Source: Clostridium sp. AM49-4BH
GTDB taxonomy: Bacteria > Bacillota > Clostridia > Lachnospirales > Lachnospiraceae
Assembly (NCBI RefSeq): GCF_003478335.1
Contig: NZ_QUFB01000012.1
Location: forward strand, 1-64,000
Length of the DNA stretch: 64,000 nucleotides
Reading direction: 5' to 3'
Part shown: in pieces, positions 28,940 to 36,969 of the stretch
Layout: each line of letters begins with the position of its first letter
How positions within the stretch are numbered: position 1 is the first letter of the stretch
Made by a program: the position numbers and the translations under genes
The notes under the pieces: generated by a model
The model's database searches: none
Told to the model about the DNA's origin: nothing
What the model saw: the letters and a program-made list of their open reading frames with translations, nothing else

Positions 28940-29566
28940 TCAATAACCGAGTACATCATTCACAAGAATTACATGGATCCTATCTGCATGATGCGAATAT
29001 CTGGTAATCAAAAACTGACAGCAGATCGTATCCGGAGACTTGCAATCGGCACATTTACCAGTCAAGCGACAAGGAGTCTTGATGTCAAATCGCTGCGCAT
29101 TGGATGGAGCTGCAACATTTCTGGCACGTTTCATCGCCTCATCAAGATCAGAACATACCTTATTCATTCCCACAATAAATATTACCTTGTGAGGTCCCTG
29201 TGCAATGCAGGAAACTCGATTCGAGTTACCGTCTATATTTACAATAATTCCATCATTTGTCATCGCATTTGCGCTGGACAAAAATACATCTGCATCGTAT
29301 GCCGCCAGAAGACTTTCGCGCGGTTCCATCTTAGCACGATCTATGTAGTGATAATTTCCTTCATTTAATGCTTGGATAAGACCGATCTCATTGGCGCTCT
29401 GACAACCACCCATAGCTACGGTACTGCCCTCACCAATAATATCTAATGCCTGTTTTAATGCCTCTTCCTTGTTTTCTGCATAATACCCTGTCATGTTTCT
29501 TGACTCGAGACCTTTGATCACAGTCTGCGCCAATACGGCATTTCTTTTTCTCACATTCTCGTTCAT
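28940..29566 (-). CDS. LUD-domain protein (DUF162/LutC-like)
   Basis: 208 residues covering the LUD fold: GEGSTVAMGGCQSANEIGL, SLLAAYDADVFLSSANAMTN, GIIVNIDGNSNRVSCIAQGP and VIFIVGMNKVCSDLDEAM. Relatives LutB/LutC take part in lactate oxidation, but short clostridial LUD proteins of this size are uncharacterised. The C-terminal part has a cysteine cluster (TGKCADCKSPDTICC) that could hold an iron-sulfur cluster. It has a leader with gtgtgcagaaaagagg and a terminator on each side, so it is a single-gene unit. Confidence 0.8.
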   Translation of the reverse strand: MNENVRKRNAVLAQTVIKGLESRNMTGYYAENKEEALKQALDIIGEGSTVAMGGCQSANEIGLIQALNEGNYHYIDRAKMEPRESLLAAYDADVFLSSANAMTNDGIIVNIDGNSNRVSCIAQGPHKVIFIVGMNKVCSDLDEAMKRARNVAAPSNAQRFDIKTPCRLTGKCADCKSPDTICCQFLITRYSHHADRIHVILVNDVLGY

Positions 29567-29600
29567 AATAAACCTCTTTTCTGCACACGTTTATTGATAT

Positions 29601-29648
29601 AACAAACCTTGTGTCCGGTGTACCGGGACACAAGGAAGCGGTTTGTTA
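29601..29648 (-). terminator. Terminator after spoVAC
   Basis: aacaaaccttgtgtccggt pairs with accgggacacaagg and ggtttgtt. It lies 30 bp past the spoVAC stop and closes the spoIIA-spoVA transcript. Confidence 0.8.
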
Positions 29649-29677
29649 TTCATTATAACACATTTTGCTAATTATAG

Positions 29678-30178
29678 TTACATCATCTTCCACAACCAAT
29701 AGATCACGCCAAGTACCCAGCTTGAAAATATTCCATACAAAATAACCGGTCCCGCAATCTTAAATATCTGGCAGCCTTTGCCAAACACTTCACCTTCCAC
29801 GCCAAACTCCAAAGCCGGCGATGCTACAGAATTTGCAAATCCGGTGATCGGAACAATGCTTCCTGCACCGCCAAACTGTCCAAGCCTTTGATATACATTA
29901 AAGCCGGTAAGCAGTATGCTGATCAGTATCAAAGAAAGTGTTCCATATAAACCTGCCAGTTCTCTGTCATTCCCCATAGACTGATACCACTGTATCAATA
30001 TTTCTCCCAGCAGACAAATCGAACCACCGACAAGAAAAGCCTTAATGCAATTCCAAAAACAACTGTGTTTTGGAGTCATATTACTAACATATTCGTTATA
30101 AATTTCTTTCTGTTTATTCGCATCTTTCTCAGCCAATACCTCCTCAATCGAAGGATTTGCAGCTTTTTTCTGTTCCAT
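29678..30178 (-). CDS. spoVAC: Stage V sporulation protein AC
   Basis: 166 residues from ATG 30178 (MEQKKAANPSIEE), which has AGGAGAGG at good spacing. Four hydrophobic segments, with CFWNCIKAFLVGGSICLLGE and GAGSIVPITGFANSVASPAL, the SpoVAC signature. In Bacillus SpoVAC acts as a mechanosensitive channel for dipicolinic acid release. It follows spoVAB with a relic palindrome between them and is the last gene before a terminator. spoVAD and spoVAE, normally next, are at 4.5-6.3 kb. Confidence 0.93.
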   Translation of the reverse strand: MEQKKAANPSIEEVLAEKDANKQKEIYNEYVSNMTPKHSCFWNCIKAFLVGGSICLLGEILIQWYQSMGNDRELAGLYGTLSLILISILLTGFNVYQRLGQFGGAGSIVPITGFANSVASPALEFGVEGEVFGKGCQIFKIAGPVILYGIFSSWVLGVIYWLWKMM

Positions 30179-30280
30179 CTTTTCCTCTCCTTCCAATCAA
30201 AATTTCCCATCAAATTTTCCACACCACCACCAACAACATATCCACATATTTCTTTATTATACCGGAAAATATACATACCT

Positions 30281-30354
30281 AAAACTTCCCATACTCGAAG
30301 TTATTGCAAAACCACATATTGCTTATTATGTCAATAACTATATAACATTTTGCA
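30281..30354. repeat. Giant-palindrome relic, copy D (left terminus only)
   Basis: aaaacttcccatactcgaag, then accacatattgcttattatg and cattttgcaaatgc match the left terminal 70 bp of the full element. It sits between spoVAB (stop 30363) and spoVAC. Confidence 0.75.
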
Positions 30355-30362
30355 AATGCCCT

Positions 30363-30764
30363 TTATAAACACATTTGGTATAGTGTTCCTAAGCATTTGC
30401 CTATCGCCATTGCGGTAATGATGATGGCAATGCCGTGCTGCAATTTCGTACGGGTACATAGTATTGGAATAACCTTTAGCACCTCTGCCAATGCCATGGA
30501 AAGGCAGCCGATATATACCCCGGAAAATAATCCTATGACCGCCAAAAATACAACGCCAAACGGAATATGCGGCTCATATATTAACAACAGATTTCCCGCT
30601 GTCCCGCCAAGCATGATCACCGTTTCCATCGGATATGTCCGTGAGGCTAACCCAAAGCGGTCTGTCATCCGTGGTATTACTCCCAGAATGGTGATCAATG
30701 CAAAAACTCCACTGGCGACAGCTAATCCTGCTGCCAGTCCAATAAATGCTAATACTATCGTCAC
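30363..30764 (-). CDS. spoVAB: Stage V sporulation protein AB
   Basis: 133 residues with four predicted membrane helices. The family feature GVIPRMTDRFGLASRTYPME follows the first two helices. Part of the SpoVA dipicolinic-acid transport system of the forespore membrane. Its start overlaps the end of spoVAA by 4 bp, which indicates translational coupling. Confidence 0.9.
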   Translation of the reverse strand: MTIVLAFIGLAAGLAVASGVFALITILGVIPRMTDRFGLASRTYPMETVIMLGGTAGNLLLIYEPHIPFGVVFLAVIGLFSGVYIGCLSMALAEVLKVIPILCTRTKLQHGIAIIITAMAIGKCLGTLYQMCL

Positions 30765-31384
30765 CGGATCTCACTTCCTTCCCGTGAAGCATCCGCAACG
30801 ATCGCCTTATTCATCTCCTCTTCATAATTGCGCATTTCAATATGAATTGGCGTCGGATCCTCTTTCACTTTTGAAGCGCTAAAATGATTATAAAATCCTA
30901 AGATTCCAAGCGGAATTCCAATACTATAAAACAGCTCTAACGCAGATGTCCCCTTTTTTTCATGTCCCATGACCAGCAGATAGATCTGATCAAACAGATC
31001 TCCAACACTGACATCCGTATCAAATGTCATGATCGTAAAGGCCGATCCAAAAAAGACAATGCATGTCAACACCAACAACTTTAAATATTCCAACGCTTTA
31101 TTTTCCTGTTTGGGAATATGATACTCAACCACAACATCCGTCTCACCTACCGGAACAATTTGTGCTTCTCGAATTTCCCTGCGGATCAGTTCGATCAGCT
31201 TAAGTGACGAAATGACTTTCTTTTGGTTTTTGTCGCCTTTTACCTGCAATGCTACGATCTTATTGATATGCTTGGTCACTGCATAATCACTGCATTGAAT
31301 CTGTGCAATATCACCGATCGTTACCTTTTTGTTCACAACCTGCACACTCTGATCTAATTTCATATAAATCGTATTATCTTTCAA
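30761..31384 (-). CDS. spoVAA: Stage V sporulation protein AA
   Basis: 207 residues if started at TTG 31384, seven codons into a longer frame that opens with ATG at 31405. The TTG follows GAGGTTGAT and aligns with the start of Bacillus SpoVAA; the upstream MCRNE codons are simply the leader containing the ribosome site. It has a soluble N-terminal domain (VTIGDIAQIQCSDYAV), two membrane helices (about 118-138 and 158-178) and a cytoplasmic tail. Member of the spoVA operon. It lies 312 bp downstream of sigF. Confidence 0.88.
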   Translation of the reverse strand: MKDNTIYMKLDQSVQVVNKKVTIGDIAQIQCSDYAVTKHINKIVALQVKGDKNQKKVISSLKLIELIRREIREAQIVPVGETDVVVEYHIPKQENKALEYLKLLVLTCIVFFGSAFTIMTFDTDVSVGDLFDQIYLLVMGHEKKGTSALELFYSIGIPLGILGFYNHFSASKVKEDPTPIHIEMRNYEEEMNKAIVADASREGSEIR

Positions 31385-31446
31385 ATCAACCTCATTTCTG
31401 CACACTTTCCAAACATTTCATTATCCACAGGATTACTACAGTTCTC

Positions 31447-31550
31447 TGCCGGCAGAAATCGCTATGTTGCGGCTGTAAAATACTTAGTATCCCTTGATAT
31501 AATAAGCAATATGTGACCCGCCGGCAGTTTCAAATGTGCGAAGTTTGAGC
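31447..31550. repeat. Giant-palindrome relic, copy E (right terminus only)
   Basis: ccggcagaaatcgctatg, ttgatataataagcaatatg and gtgcgaagtttgag match the last 100 bp of the full element. It lies between sigF and spoVAA. The rest of 31385-31696 shows no gene. Confidence 0.65.
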
Positions 31551-31696
31551 CCATGAAACATCTTACACTGATAATAATATTATGCAGTCATGCAGTGAGC
31601 TTAAATGTGCAAAGTGTGCGTTGTAATACTATTATCTTGCCCGCTTCCTCACGTTTTATGCACGTGTTTGCAAAACAACACCGATATGTCTTTGCT

Positions 31697-32485
31697 TTAT
31701 GCAAGTCCGGATTCTCCACGCAGTTTTAATAATATTTTTTTCTCTAAGCGGCTTACCTGTACCTGACTAATGTGTAGCTTTTCTGCAACCTGACTTTGCG
31801 TCATATCATCAAAATAGCGATATTCGATCAATCGGCGTTCCCGCTCTTCCAAGCTTTCTAATAACTGTTTTACTAACATATGATCAAGCACTCGTTCTTT
31901 CTCGCTGTCATTAAGAACTCCTGTCATATCCTGCCCACTCACGAGACTGCCAATACGATTTCCGGGCATCTGTACGACCTGATCGATCAACTGCATTTCT
32001 TTGCCACTTTCCTGATAAAGCATCCGATCTATCGTTCCAACTTCGCGATTGGCTTCCAATGCCATAACGATTTCTTCACGCTCAAGTTCTGTTGCCGCAG
32101 CGATCTCATCTACCGTTGCACTACGTCCTAACTCATGATGCAGCCGTTCTCCTGCCTGATGGATCTTCCAGCCATTTTCCTTAAGAGTGCGGCTTACTTT
32201 GATCATGCCATCATCCCGCAAAAAACGCTTGATCTGCCCGGTGATCATTGGCACTGCGTACGTTGAAAATTTCACATCATAACTAAGATCAAAGTGATCA
32301 ATTGCTTTGATCAGTCCAATGCAGCCGATCTGAAAAATATCATCCGCTTCATATCCTCTGCCATGAAATCTTTTCACAATATTCCAAACCAGACCGACAT
32401 TTTGTTCTACTAATTGGTTCCTCGCAACACGATCTCCACTACGTGCCTTTTTCAGCAGTTCTAACGTGTCCATATTGCGATTCAT
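31697..32485 (-). CDS. sigF: RNA polymerase sigma-F factor (forespore)
   Basis: 262 residues. Region 2 is GLVWNIVKRFHGRGYEADD and IFQIGCIGLIKAIDHFD, region 3 is ELGRSATVDEIAAATEL, and region 4 is YFDDMTQSQVAEKLHISQVQ. This is the sigma factor that starts forespore gene expression, held inactive by SpoIIAB. It overlaps spoIIAB by 4 bp. Confidence 0.95.
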   Translation of the reverse strand: MNRNMDTLELLKKARSGDRVARNQLVEQNVGLVWNIVKRFHGRGYEADDIFQIGCIGLIKAIDHFDLSYDVKFSTYAVPMITGQIKRFLRDDGMIKVSRTLKENGWKIHQAGERLHHELGRSATVDEIAAATELEREEIVMALEANREVGTIDRMLYQESGKEMQLIDQVVQMPGNRIGSLVSGQDMTGVLNDSEKERVLDHMLVKQLLESLEERERRLIEYRYFDDMTQSQVAEKLHISQVQVSRLEKKILLKLRGESGLA

Positions 32486-32916
32486 TCCTCTGCCTGCGCC
32501 TTTCCAATTTCTTTGCTCATAATAATGGTTGTCCCCTCCCCCAATTTTGAGATCACTTGCAGCTCATCCATGAATGCTTCCATAAAAGCAAAGCCCATTC
32601 CGGACCGTTCCCATTCCGGTTTCGTCGTATACAAAGGTTCCATCGCCTTTGGAATATCTTCGATACCAATGCCTTCATCGCGCACAGTAACTTCTATCTG
32701 TTTGCCGCAGATCCTACAGACGATCGTAATCTCTCCCTCTCTTCCACCATAACCATGAATAATGCTGTTGGTTACCGCCTCCGATACTGCTGTTTTAATA
32801 TCCGCCAGTTCTTCTAACGTTGGATCCAGCCTCGTCACATACGCTGCCACTACTGTCCGCGCAAATGCTTCATTTGCCGAATCGCTATCGATTGTTAATG
32901 TCATTTCCCGTTTCAT
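32482..32916 (-). CDS. spoIIAB: Anti-sigma F factor (serine kinase)
   Basis: 144 residues with the GHKL ATPase motifs: N-box EAVTNSIIHGYGG, G1 box VRDEGIGIEDI and G2 box GMGFAFMEAFMDE. It binds sigma-F and phosphorylates SpoIIAA on serine. The stop overlaps the sigF start. Unusually for a spoIIA operon, there is a 147-bp gap to spoIIAA upstream. Confidence 0.95.
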   Translation of the reverse strand: MKREMTLTIDSDSANEAFARTVVAAYVTRLDPTLEELADIKTAVSEAVTNSIIHGYGGREGEITIVCRICGKQIEVTVRDEGIGIEDIPKAMEPLYTTKPEWERSGMGFAFMEAFMDELQVISKLGEGTTIIMSKEIGKAQAEE

Positions 32917-33063
32917 GCCTTATCTTCCTCCTGTCCTGCACTCTATACCTTCTAATTACTGACTACCCCTGTCAATTTGTTACCTCTCTTTTTCATTCAC
33001 CTTACTATAATTAATCCTCCTGTCTGACGCTTCCGTTCCTGCTACGTAACAACTTTTGCCCTC

Positions 33064-33402
33064 TCACAGATTTTCCACCGCCTCCTGCGGTGTGACATAC
33101 TTCTCTACGATCTGATACAAACCGGACATTCGAAATATCCGGTCAATATTCTTACCAACACCTGTCACAGCTGTCTTACCTCCCAGAAACATAACCTTTT
33201 TATGCCTTCCCATGATCAATCCAATCCCTGAGCTATCCATAAAATCAACATCTGAAAAATCAAAAATAATATGTTTCACATTTCCTGCCTGGATCAGCTT
33301 GTCCGAGGTCGCCCGCAGATCGATCACCGCATGATGATCTAATTCCTTGGTAACATATACGATCAAACTTTGTCCTTGCAGCTCATAATGTACTTGTTCC
33401 AT
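33064..33402 (-). CDS. spoIIAA: Anti-anti-sigma F factor
   Basis: 112 residues from ATG 33402 (MEQVHYELQGQSLIVY) after GGAAGGCG; the longer frame to 33468 has no ribosome site. It is a STAS domain with the phosphorylated serine in VDFMDSSGIGLIMGRHK. Dephosphorylated SpoIIAA releases sigma-F from SpoIIAB. It is the first gene of the spoIIA-spoVA run. Confidence 0.93.
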   Translation of the reverse strand: MEQVHYELQGQSLIVYVTKELDHHAVIDLRATSDKLIQAGNVKHIIFDFSDVDFMDSSGIGLIMGRHKKVMFLGGKTAVTGVGKNIDRIFRMSGLYQIVEKYVTPQEAVENL

Positions 33403-33433
33403 TATTAATCGCCTTCCTTCCCTTATTTTTAAA

Positions 33434-33506
33434 CGGAACAAAGTGGGCTTGCCCACTTTGCGCGTCACCGCTAGGTTGCGTATGCAATCTTCCTCTGTGC
33501 GGTGAT
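33434..33506. repeat. Two hairpins upstream of spoIIAA
   Basis: aaagtgggcttgcccacttt is a tight hairpin, and gcgtcaccgc pairs with gcggtgatcgc across about 25 bases. Together with the R4 repeat they form a structured leader region. No clear sigma-H promoter was found by eye. Confidence 0.5.
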
Positions 33507-33560
33507 CGCATCCTCGCGGAGCGTTTTTTTCTTTATAGGAAACGACAAGTTCCTATAAAG
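33507..33560. repeat. 54-bp repeat R4, copy 1
   Basis: gcatcctcgcggagcgttt followed by the hairpin ctttataggaaac/gttcctataaag. A near-identical copy is at 39649-39702, upstream of valS. Confidence 0.8.
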
Positions 33561-33561
33561 G

Positions 33562-33608
33562 AAAAAATCCCTGCCAGAGTATTCTTTCCTTCGTATACTC
33601 TGACAGGG
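33562..33608 (-). terminator. Terminator after the TPR gene
   Basis: ccctgccagagtattc pairs with gtatactctgacaggg, followed by ATTTTTTCC on the minus strand. Confidence 0.85.
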
Positions 33609-33636
33609 AAACCTATCATTTTATCCAGTTGGTAAT

Positions 33637-35085
33637 TTATTCGCCAAGTTCCCGCAAACGTCTCTTCGCTTCGCTGACACGCTTGGAATCCGGATAGTTA
33701 TCTACAATCTTGTTGTAATAACTCTTTGCCTTCTCGACATCTGATTTCTGCTGATAACAGCGGCCCAAGAAATAAATGGCATCTGCGTTATTTTCGTCAA
33801 AAGATAATGACTTCTCTAACAACTTAATGGACTTGTCATAATCTCTCTTCGAATACGAACCGGTGCCATTATAGGCATCACGTCCCTCTTCAAAATACTT
33901 CTTTGTCGCAGTCGCATAGGTTGCCTTTTTGATCTTATCATAGCAAGATTTTGCAATGTCCGAAGTCAGTCTGTCTGCATTGATCTTCACCAATTTATCC
34001 GCAGCATCAGCCTTTTTGTTTTTCTGATAGTCATCGTATGCGCCAATTAACGCATCATACACTTCCTGAACACCAGACACCTGTGTAGGATCCCCGCCCT
34101 GAAGATCCTTGATCTTGTTCTGCAGTTCCTCAACCTGAGACTTTAAAGACTTGTTTTGATCTTTTAGTGTGGACAGATCGCTGTCACTTGCCGCCTGATT
34201 TTCACTGTACTGCTTGAAGTTTTTGTTTGCATTGCTCGCCAGCGTGGCACGCATATGCGGGATCACCAAAAAATACATCACAGCCAGACCGATGATCACA
34301 CCAATGATAATATTAACAAATGGCATAACGGATGGCCGCTCTTCTTTGTATGGTGTGATCGTCTTGTACGCATCCATCTCCACACTTGGCAGTTTTGAAG
34401 CTTTCTTCGCATTTTCCTGTTCTTTTTCTACCGCTTTCACTACAGGATCCGAAGACTTATTCTTCATATCTGAGAGTTCTTTCAGATAGCGGATTGTTGT
34501 CGTATTCGTCACATCAATCTTATGTGCAGCACGCATCAAACGATACGCTCTCGCACGGTTATCCCGACGCTCGGTCTTCATATAAAGCAATGCCAAAAGC
34601 TGGCTTGCACGTATAAAATTCGGGTTGAGATTGACAACCTTTTTGAGCTGGATGATCGCCATATCGTCATCCCCATGCTTTGCCGCCTGCAATGCTGTGT
34701 TGTACTTCTTAATCGTCTGATTGTACGTATCCAACTTGTTCGGATTAGACTGAACTTCACGAATGTACTCTTCCGCATCATTATCTTTGTCCTGATAATG
34801 TTTGCTAAGAACCCATTCACTCAGCGCAGCTACGATCTCGCCTTCCTCATAGTAGATCAAACCCAGCAGATTTCTAGCACTGGTATTTAATTTATTGAAC
34901 TGAAGACTCTGTTTCAAGGAAACGATCGCACCGGATAAGTCCCGAACTTTCGCCTGGCTTAATGCCAAATTATAAAAACTGTTAGACAGGCTTACGGTTT
35001 TGCGATAACTTCGAAGCTCCTGTCCGCAATTATCACATCGATTTTTCGTAAAGGCTACCGCCACATTACATCTTGGACAATTCAT
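33637..35085 (-). CDS. Membrane-anchored zinc-ribbon/TPR protein
   Basis: 482 residues from ATG 35085. An N-terminal zinc ribbon (MNCPRCN...RCDNCGQEL) comes first, then cytoplasmic TPR repeats (about 30-205). One membrane helix follows (about 257-277, INIIIGVIIGLAVMYFLVI), then a coiled coil (about 310-340) and extracytoplasmic TPR repeats (about 400-482). It looks like a scaffold spanning the membrane. The exact role is unknown. Its ATG overlaps the TGA of the 57-residue gene upstream, so the two are translationally coupled, and FapA lies just before. Confidence 0.8.
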   Translation of the reverse strand: MNCPRCNVAVAFTKNRCDNCGQELRSYRKTVSLSNSFYNLALSQAKVRDLSGAIVSLKQSLQFNKLNTSARNLLGLIYYEEGEIVAALSEWVLSKHYQDKDNDAEEYIREVQSNPNKLDTYNQTIKKYNTALQAAKHGDDDMAIIQLKKVVNLNPNFIRASQLLALLYMKTERRDNRARAYRLMRAAHKIDVTNTTTIRYLKELSDMKNKSSDPVVKAVEKEQENAKKASKLPSVEMDAYKTITPYKEERPSVMPFVNIIIGVIIGLAVMYFLVIPHMRATLASNANKNFKQYSENQAASDSDLSTLKDQNKSLKSQVEELQNKIKDLQGGDPTQVSGVQEVYDALIGAYDDYQKNKKADAADKLVKINADRLTSDIAKSCYDKIKKATYATATKKYFEEGRDAYNGTGSYSKRDYDKSIKLLEKSLSFDENNADAIYFLGRCYQQKSDVEKAKSYYNKIVDNYPDSKRVSEAKRRLRELGE

Positions 35086-35255
35086 CGTTCTTCCACCCAC
35101 TCCTCTGGAGCTTTGTTACCTTCCATCTTACCTTTTAGGATCGTCTGCAGCAAATCCGTAACATCCGTTGTATTATTTCCATAAATTGCATCTTCTGCCT
35201 GCTCCACATCGAGACTCGGCTGAAACTTTGCTAATTCTGCCTCAAAATCAATCAT
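35082..35255 (-). CDS. 57-residue acidic protein coupled to the TPR gene
   Basis: Begins MIDFEAELAKFQPSLDVEQA and ends EEWVEER, stopping in TGA that overlaps the ATG of the next gene (ATGA junction). The start has a near-ideal site, CAGGAGGTAGAGT. It is acidic, helical by appearance and without membrane segments. Not recognised. The coupling suggests that it works with the zinc-ribbon/TPR protein, possibly as a small regulatory or assembly partner. Confidence 0.75.
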   Translation of the reverse strand: MIDFEAELAKFQPSLDVEQAEDAIYGNNTTDVTDLLQTILKGKMEGNKAPEEWVEER

Positions 35256-35381
35256 ACTCTACCTCCTGCTCTACTGCAATGCTATTTCTACGCAAACTTC
35301 GACATCGCATGAAAACTGCTCTCATGCCTATGTCTTACGATGTTTTCTTAATTCTTTCGTCATCCCGGCATTGACGCCCCG

Positions 35382-36785
35382 CTATGCTTCATCGATATGA
35401 TATACGATGATCCCATTGCCTCTGCGGGCATATTCTACATGCTGCTCCAGCTCTTGTACCTGTGTTTTCATTCCATTGACGGAAATGCAGGTTCCCGGAT
35501 GCACATAACGGTCAACTGTCACCTTCGCCACATTTGCCTTTTCCATTGCCAGGACAGTCGCCTGTATCTTTTTCTCTAGTTCACTAATTTGTGTATCTTT
35601 TTCTATTTTACCACGCATTAAGACACGCTTCTTCTCCATCAAAGCAGCATTTTTCGTCTGCTCCATCAGAGTATCTATGCGTTCAATCCCCTGCGCGATC
35701 CGCTCCCATTCATCCAATGCTTTTTTCTTGGACTCCGTCAGCAGATTCATCTTCGTCACAAGATTTTCCGCAACACCTGCTTCAACCTGATTTTCCACTT
35801 CAGCTACATTTCCGATATTGGTTGCCTTGATCTGCCTTTGGGCGCTGATATGACCACCTATGATGCTGCCAAATCTACCGGACACGACCACATCTTCTCC
35901 TGCCTCGATCTGACAGTTCATGATCGCATTCGCATTGACACATCCGTCCGCACAGATCGTACACTGCTCAAAAAACTTCGCGTTGACATTTCCTTTTGCC
36001 CGGATAAATCCCTTTCCATTCCCCTGCATACCATTCTTCAAGGTAATATCACGGTTTGCCTGCAGATCTGCTCCTTCCACAAATCCATCAACCAAGATGG
36101 ATCCTTTCTCCGAAACGACCGATACTCCGGATCCTACATTTCCACGGATGCGAATATCTCCTCGGAAACAAATACTGCCTGTGGAATTGGTTAGATCACC
36201 CTCGACCACAAACTCCTGATCGATAAAGATCTTATCCATGGCCTCCACAATCTTACCGCTGCGATTAGCGATATAGGTACATCCATCTTCAGCACACGCA
36301 AAACCTTTTCCGAATAATCTGGCAAGATTCTTTCCCTTGCGGGCGACCAGAATATTACCATGTACATCCATACCATCCTTCGCCTCCGTCGCCGGATGAT
36401 AAATGGCAATCACATCTCCTTCTTCTACGGAAGGGATATTGCCATACTGGCTGTAATCCACCGAACCGTCTTCCAATATTTTGGGTTTGTGATCCGTTTC
36501 CCGATGAAAGGCATACTCATACCAGCCATCTTCTCCATTCACGCAAGGCGTTCCCTTCGCAACAACAACCCATTGATCATACAGCAATCCGTTTGCCAGC
36601 TGCTGAATTGTCTCCTCCTGCAGTCCACTGGTGACGCCTGCCTCACTGAGCCGATTTTTCAACAATGCTGCCGTGTAGTGACTCTCGCCTTGTTGAATCC
36701 ACACACTCGCGGAAAGCTGATCCTCTGCAACCATGATCTGAATTGATTCCTGATTGTTCTCTGCCTGAAAATCTGTCACAGTCAA
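35382..36785 (-). CDS. FapA (DUF342) family protein
   Basis: 467 residues starting at TTG (36785) or GTG (36779) after GGGGGAAGGGGG. The N-terminal part has the FapA fold; the middle (about 150-320) is a right-handed beta-helix of short repeats (GDIRIRGNVGSGVSVV, KGSILVDGFVEGADL, GFIRAKGNVNAKFF). A coiled coil spans about 350-420. Relatives are named flagellar assembly protein A, but their molecular role is not settled; they are bactofilin-like in shape. It is followed by the 57-residue and TPR genes. Confidence 0.85.
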   Translation of the reverse strand: MTVTDFQAENNQESIQIMVAEDQLSASVWIQQGESHYTAALLKNRLSEAGVTSGLQEETIQQLANGLLYDQWVVVAKGTPCVNGEDGWYEYAFHRETDHKPKILEDGSVDYSQYGNIPSVEEGDVIAIYHPATEAKDGMDVHGNILVARKGKNLARLFGKGFACAEDGCTYIANRSGKIVEAMDKIFIDQEFVVEGDLTNSTGSICFRGDIRIRGNVGSGVSVVSEKGSILVDGFVEGADLQANRDITLKNGMQGNGKGFIRAKGNVNAKFFEQCTICADGCVNANAIMNCQIEAGEDVVVSGRFGSIIGGHISAQRQIKATNIGNVAEVENQVEAGVAENLVTKMNLLTESKKKALDEWERIAQGIERIDTLMEQTKNAALMEKKRVLMRGKIEKDTQISELEKKIQATVLAMEKANVAKVTVDRYVHPGTCISVNGMKTQVQELEQHVEYARRGNGIIVYHIDEA

Positions 36786-36871
36786 ACGCCCCCTTCCCCC
36801 TACAAGATATTCCTTACTCTACTACGACCTGTCGTGTTACAGGCTGCTATATAAGCATTTTATCATTTTGT

Positions 36872-36916
36872 AAAGAGGACGCAGTACGCACTTATGTGTA
36901 TACTGCCTCCTCTTTT
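36872..36916 (-). terminator. Terminator after valS
   Basis: aaagaggacgcagtacgcac pairs with gtgtatactgcctcctctt, 54 bp beyond the valS stop. Confidence 0.8.
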
Positions 36917-36969
36917 GATTTTAGCATAAGGATTCTTATATTACAAGAAAGGGAACGATGAATTTTCTC

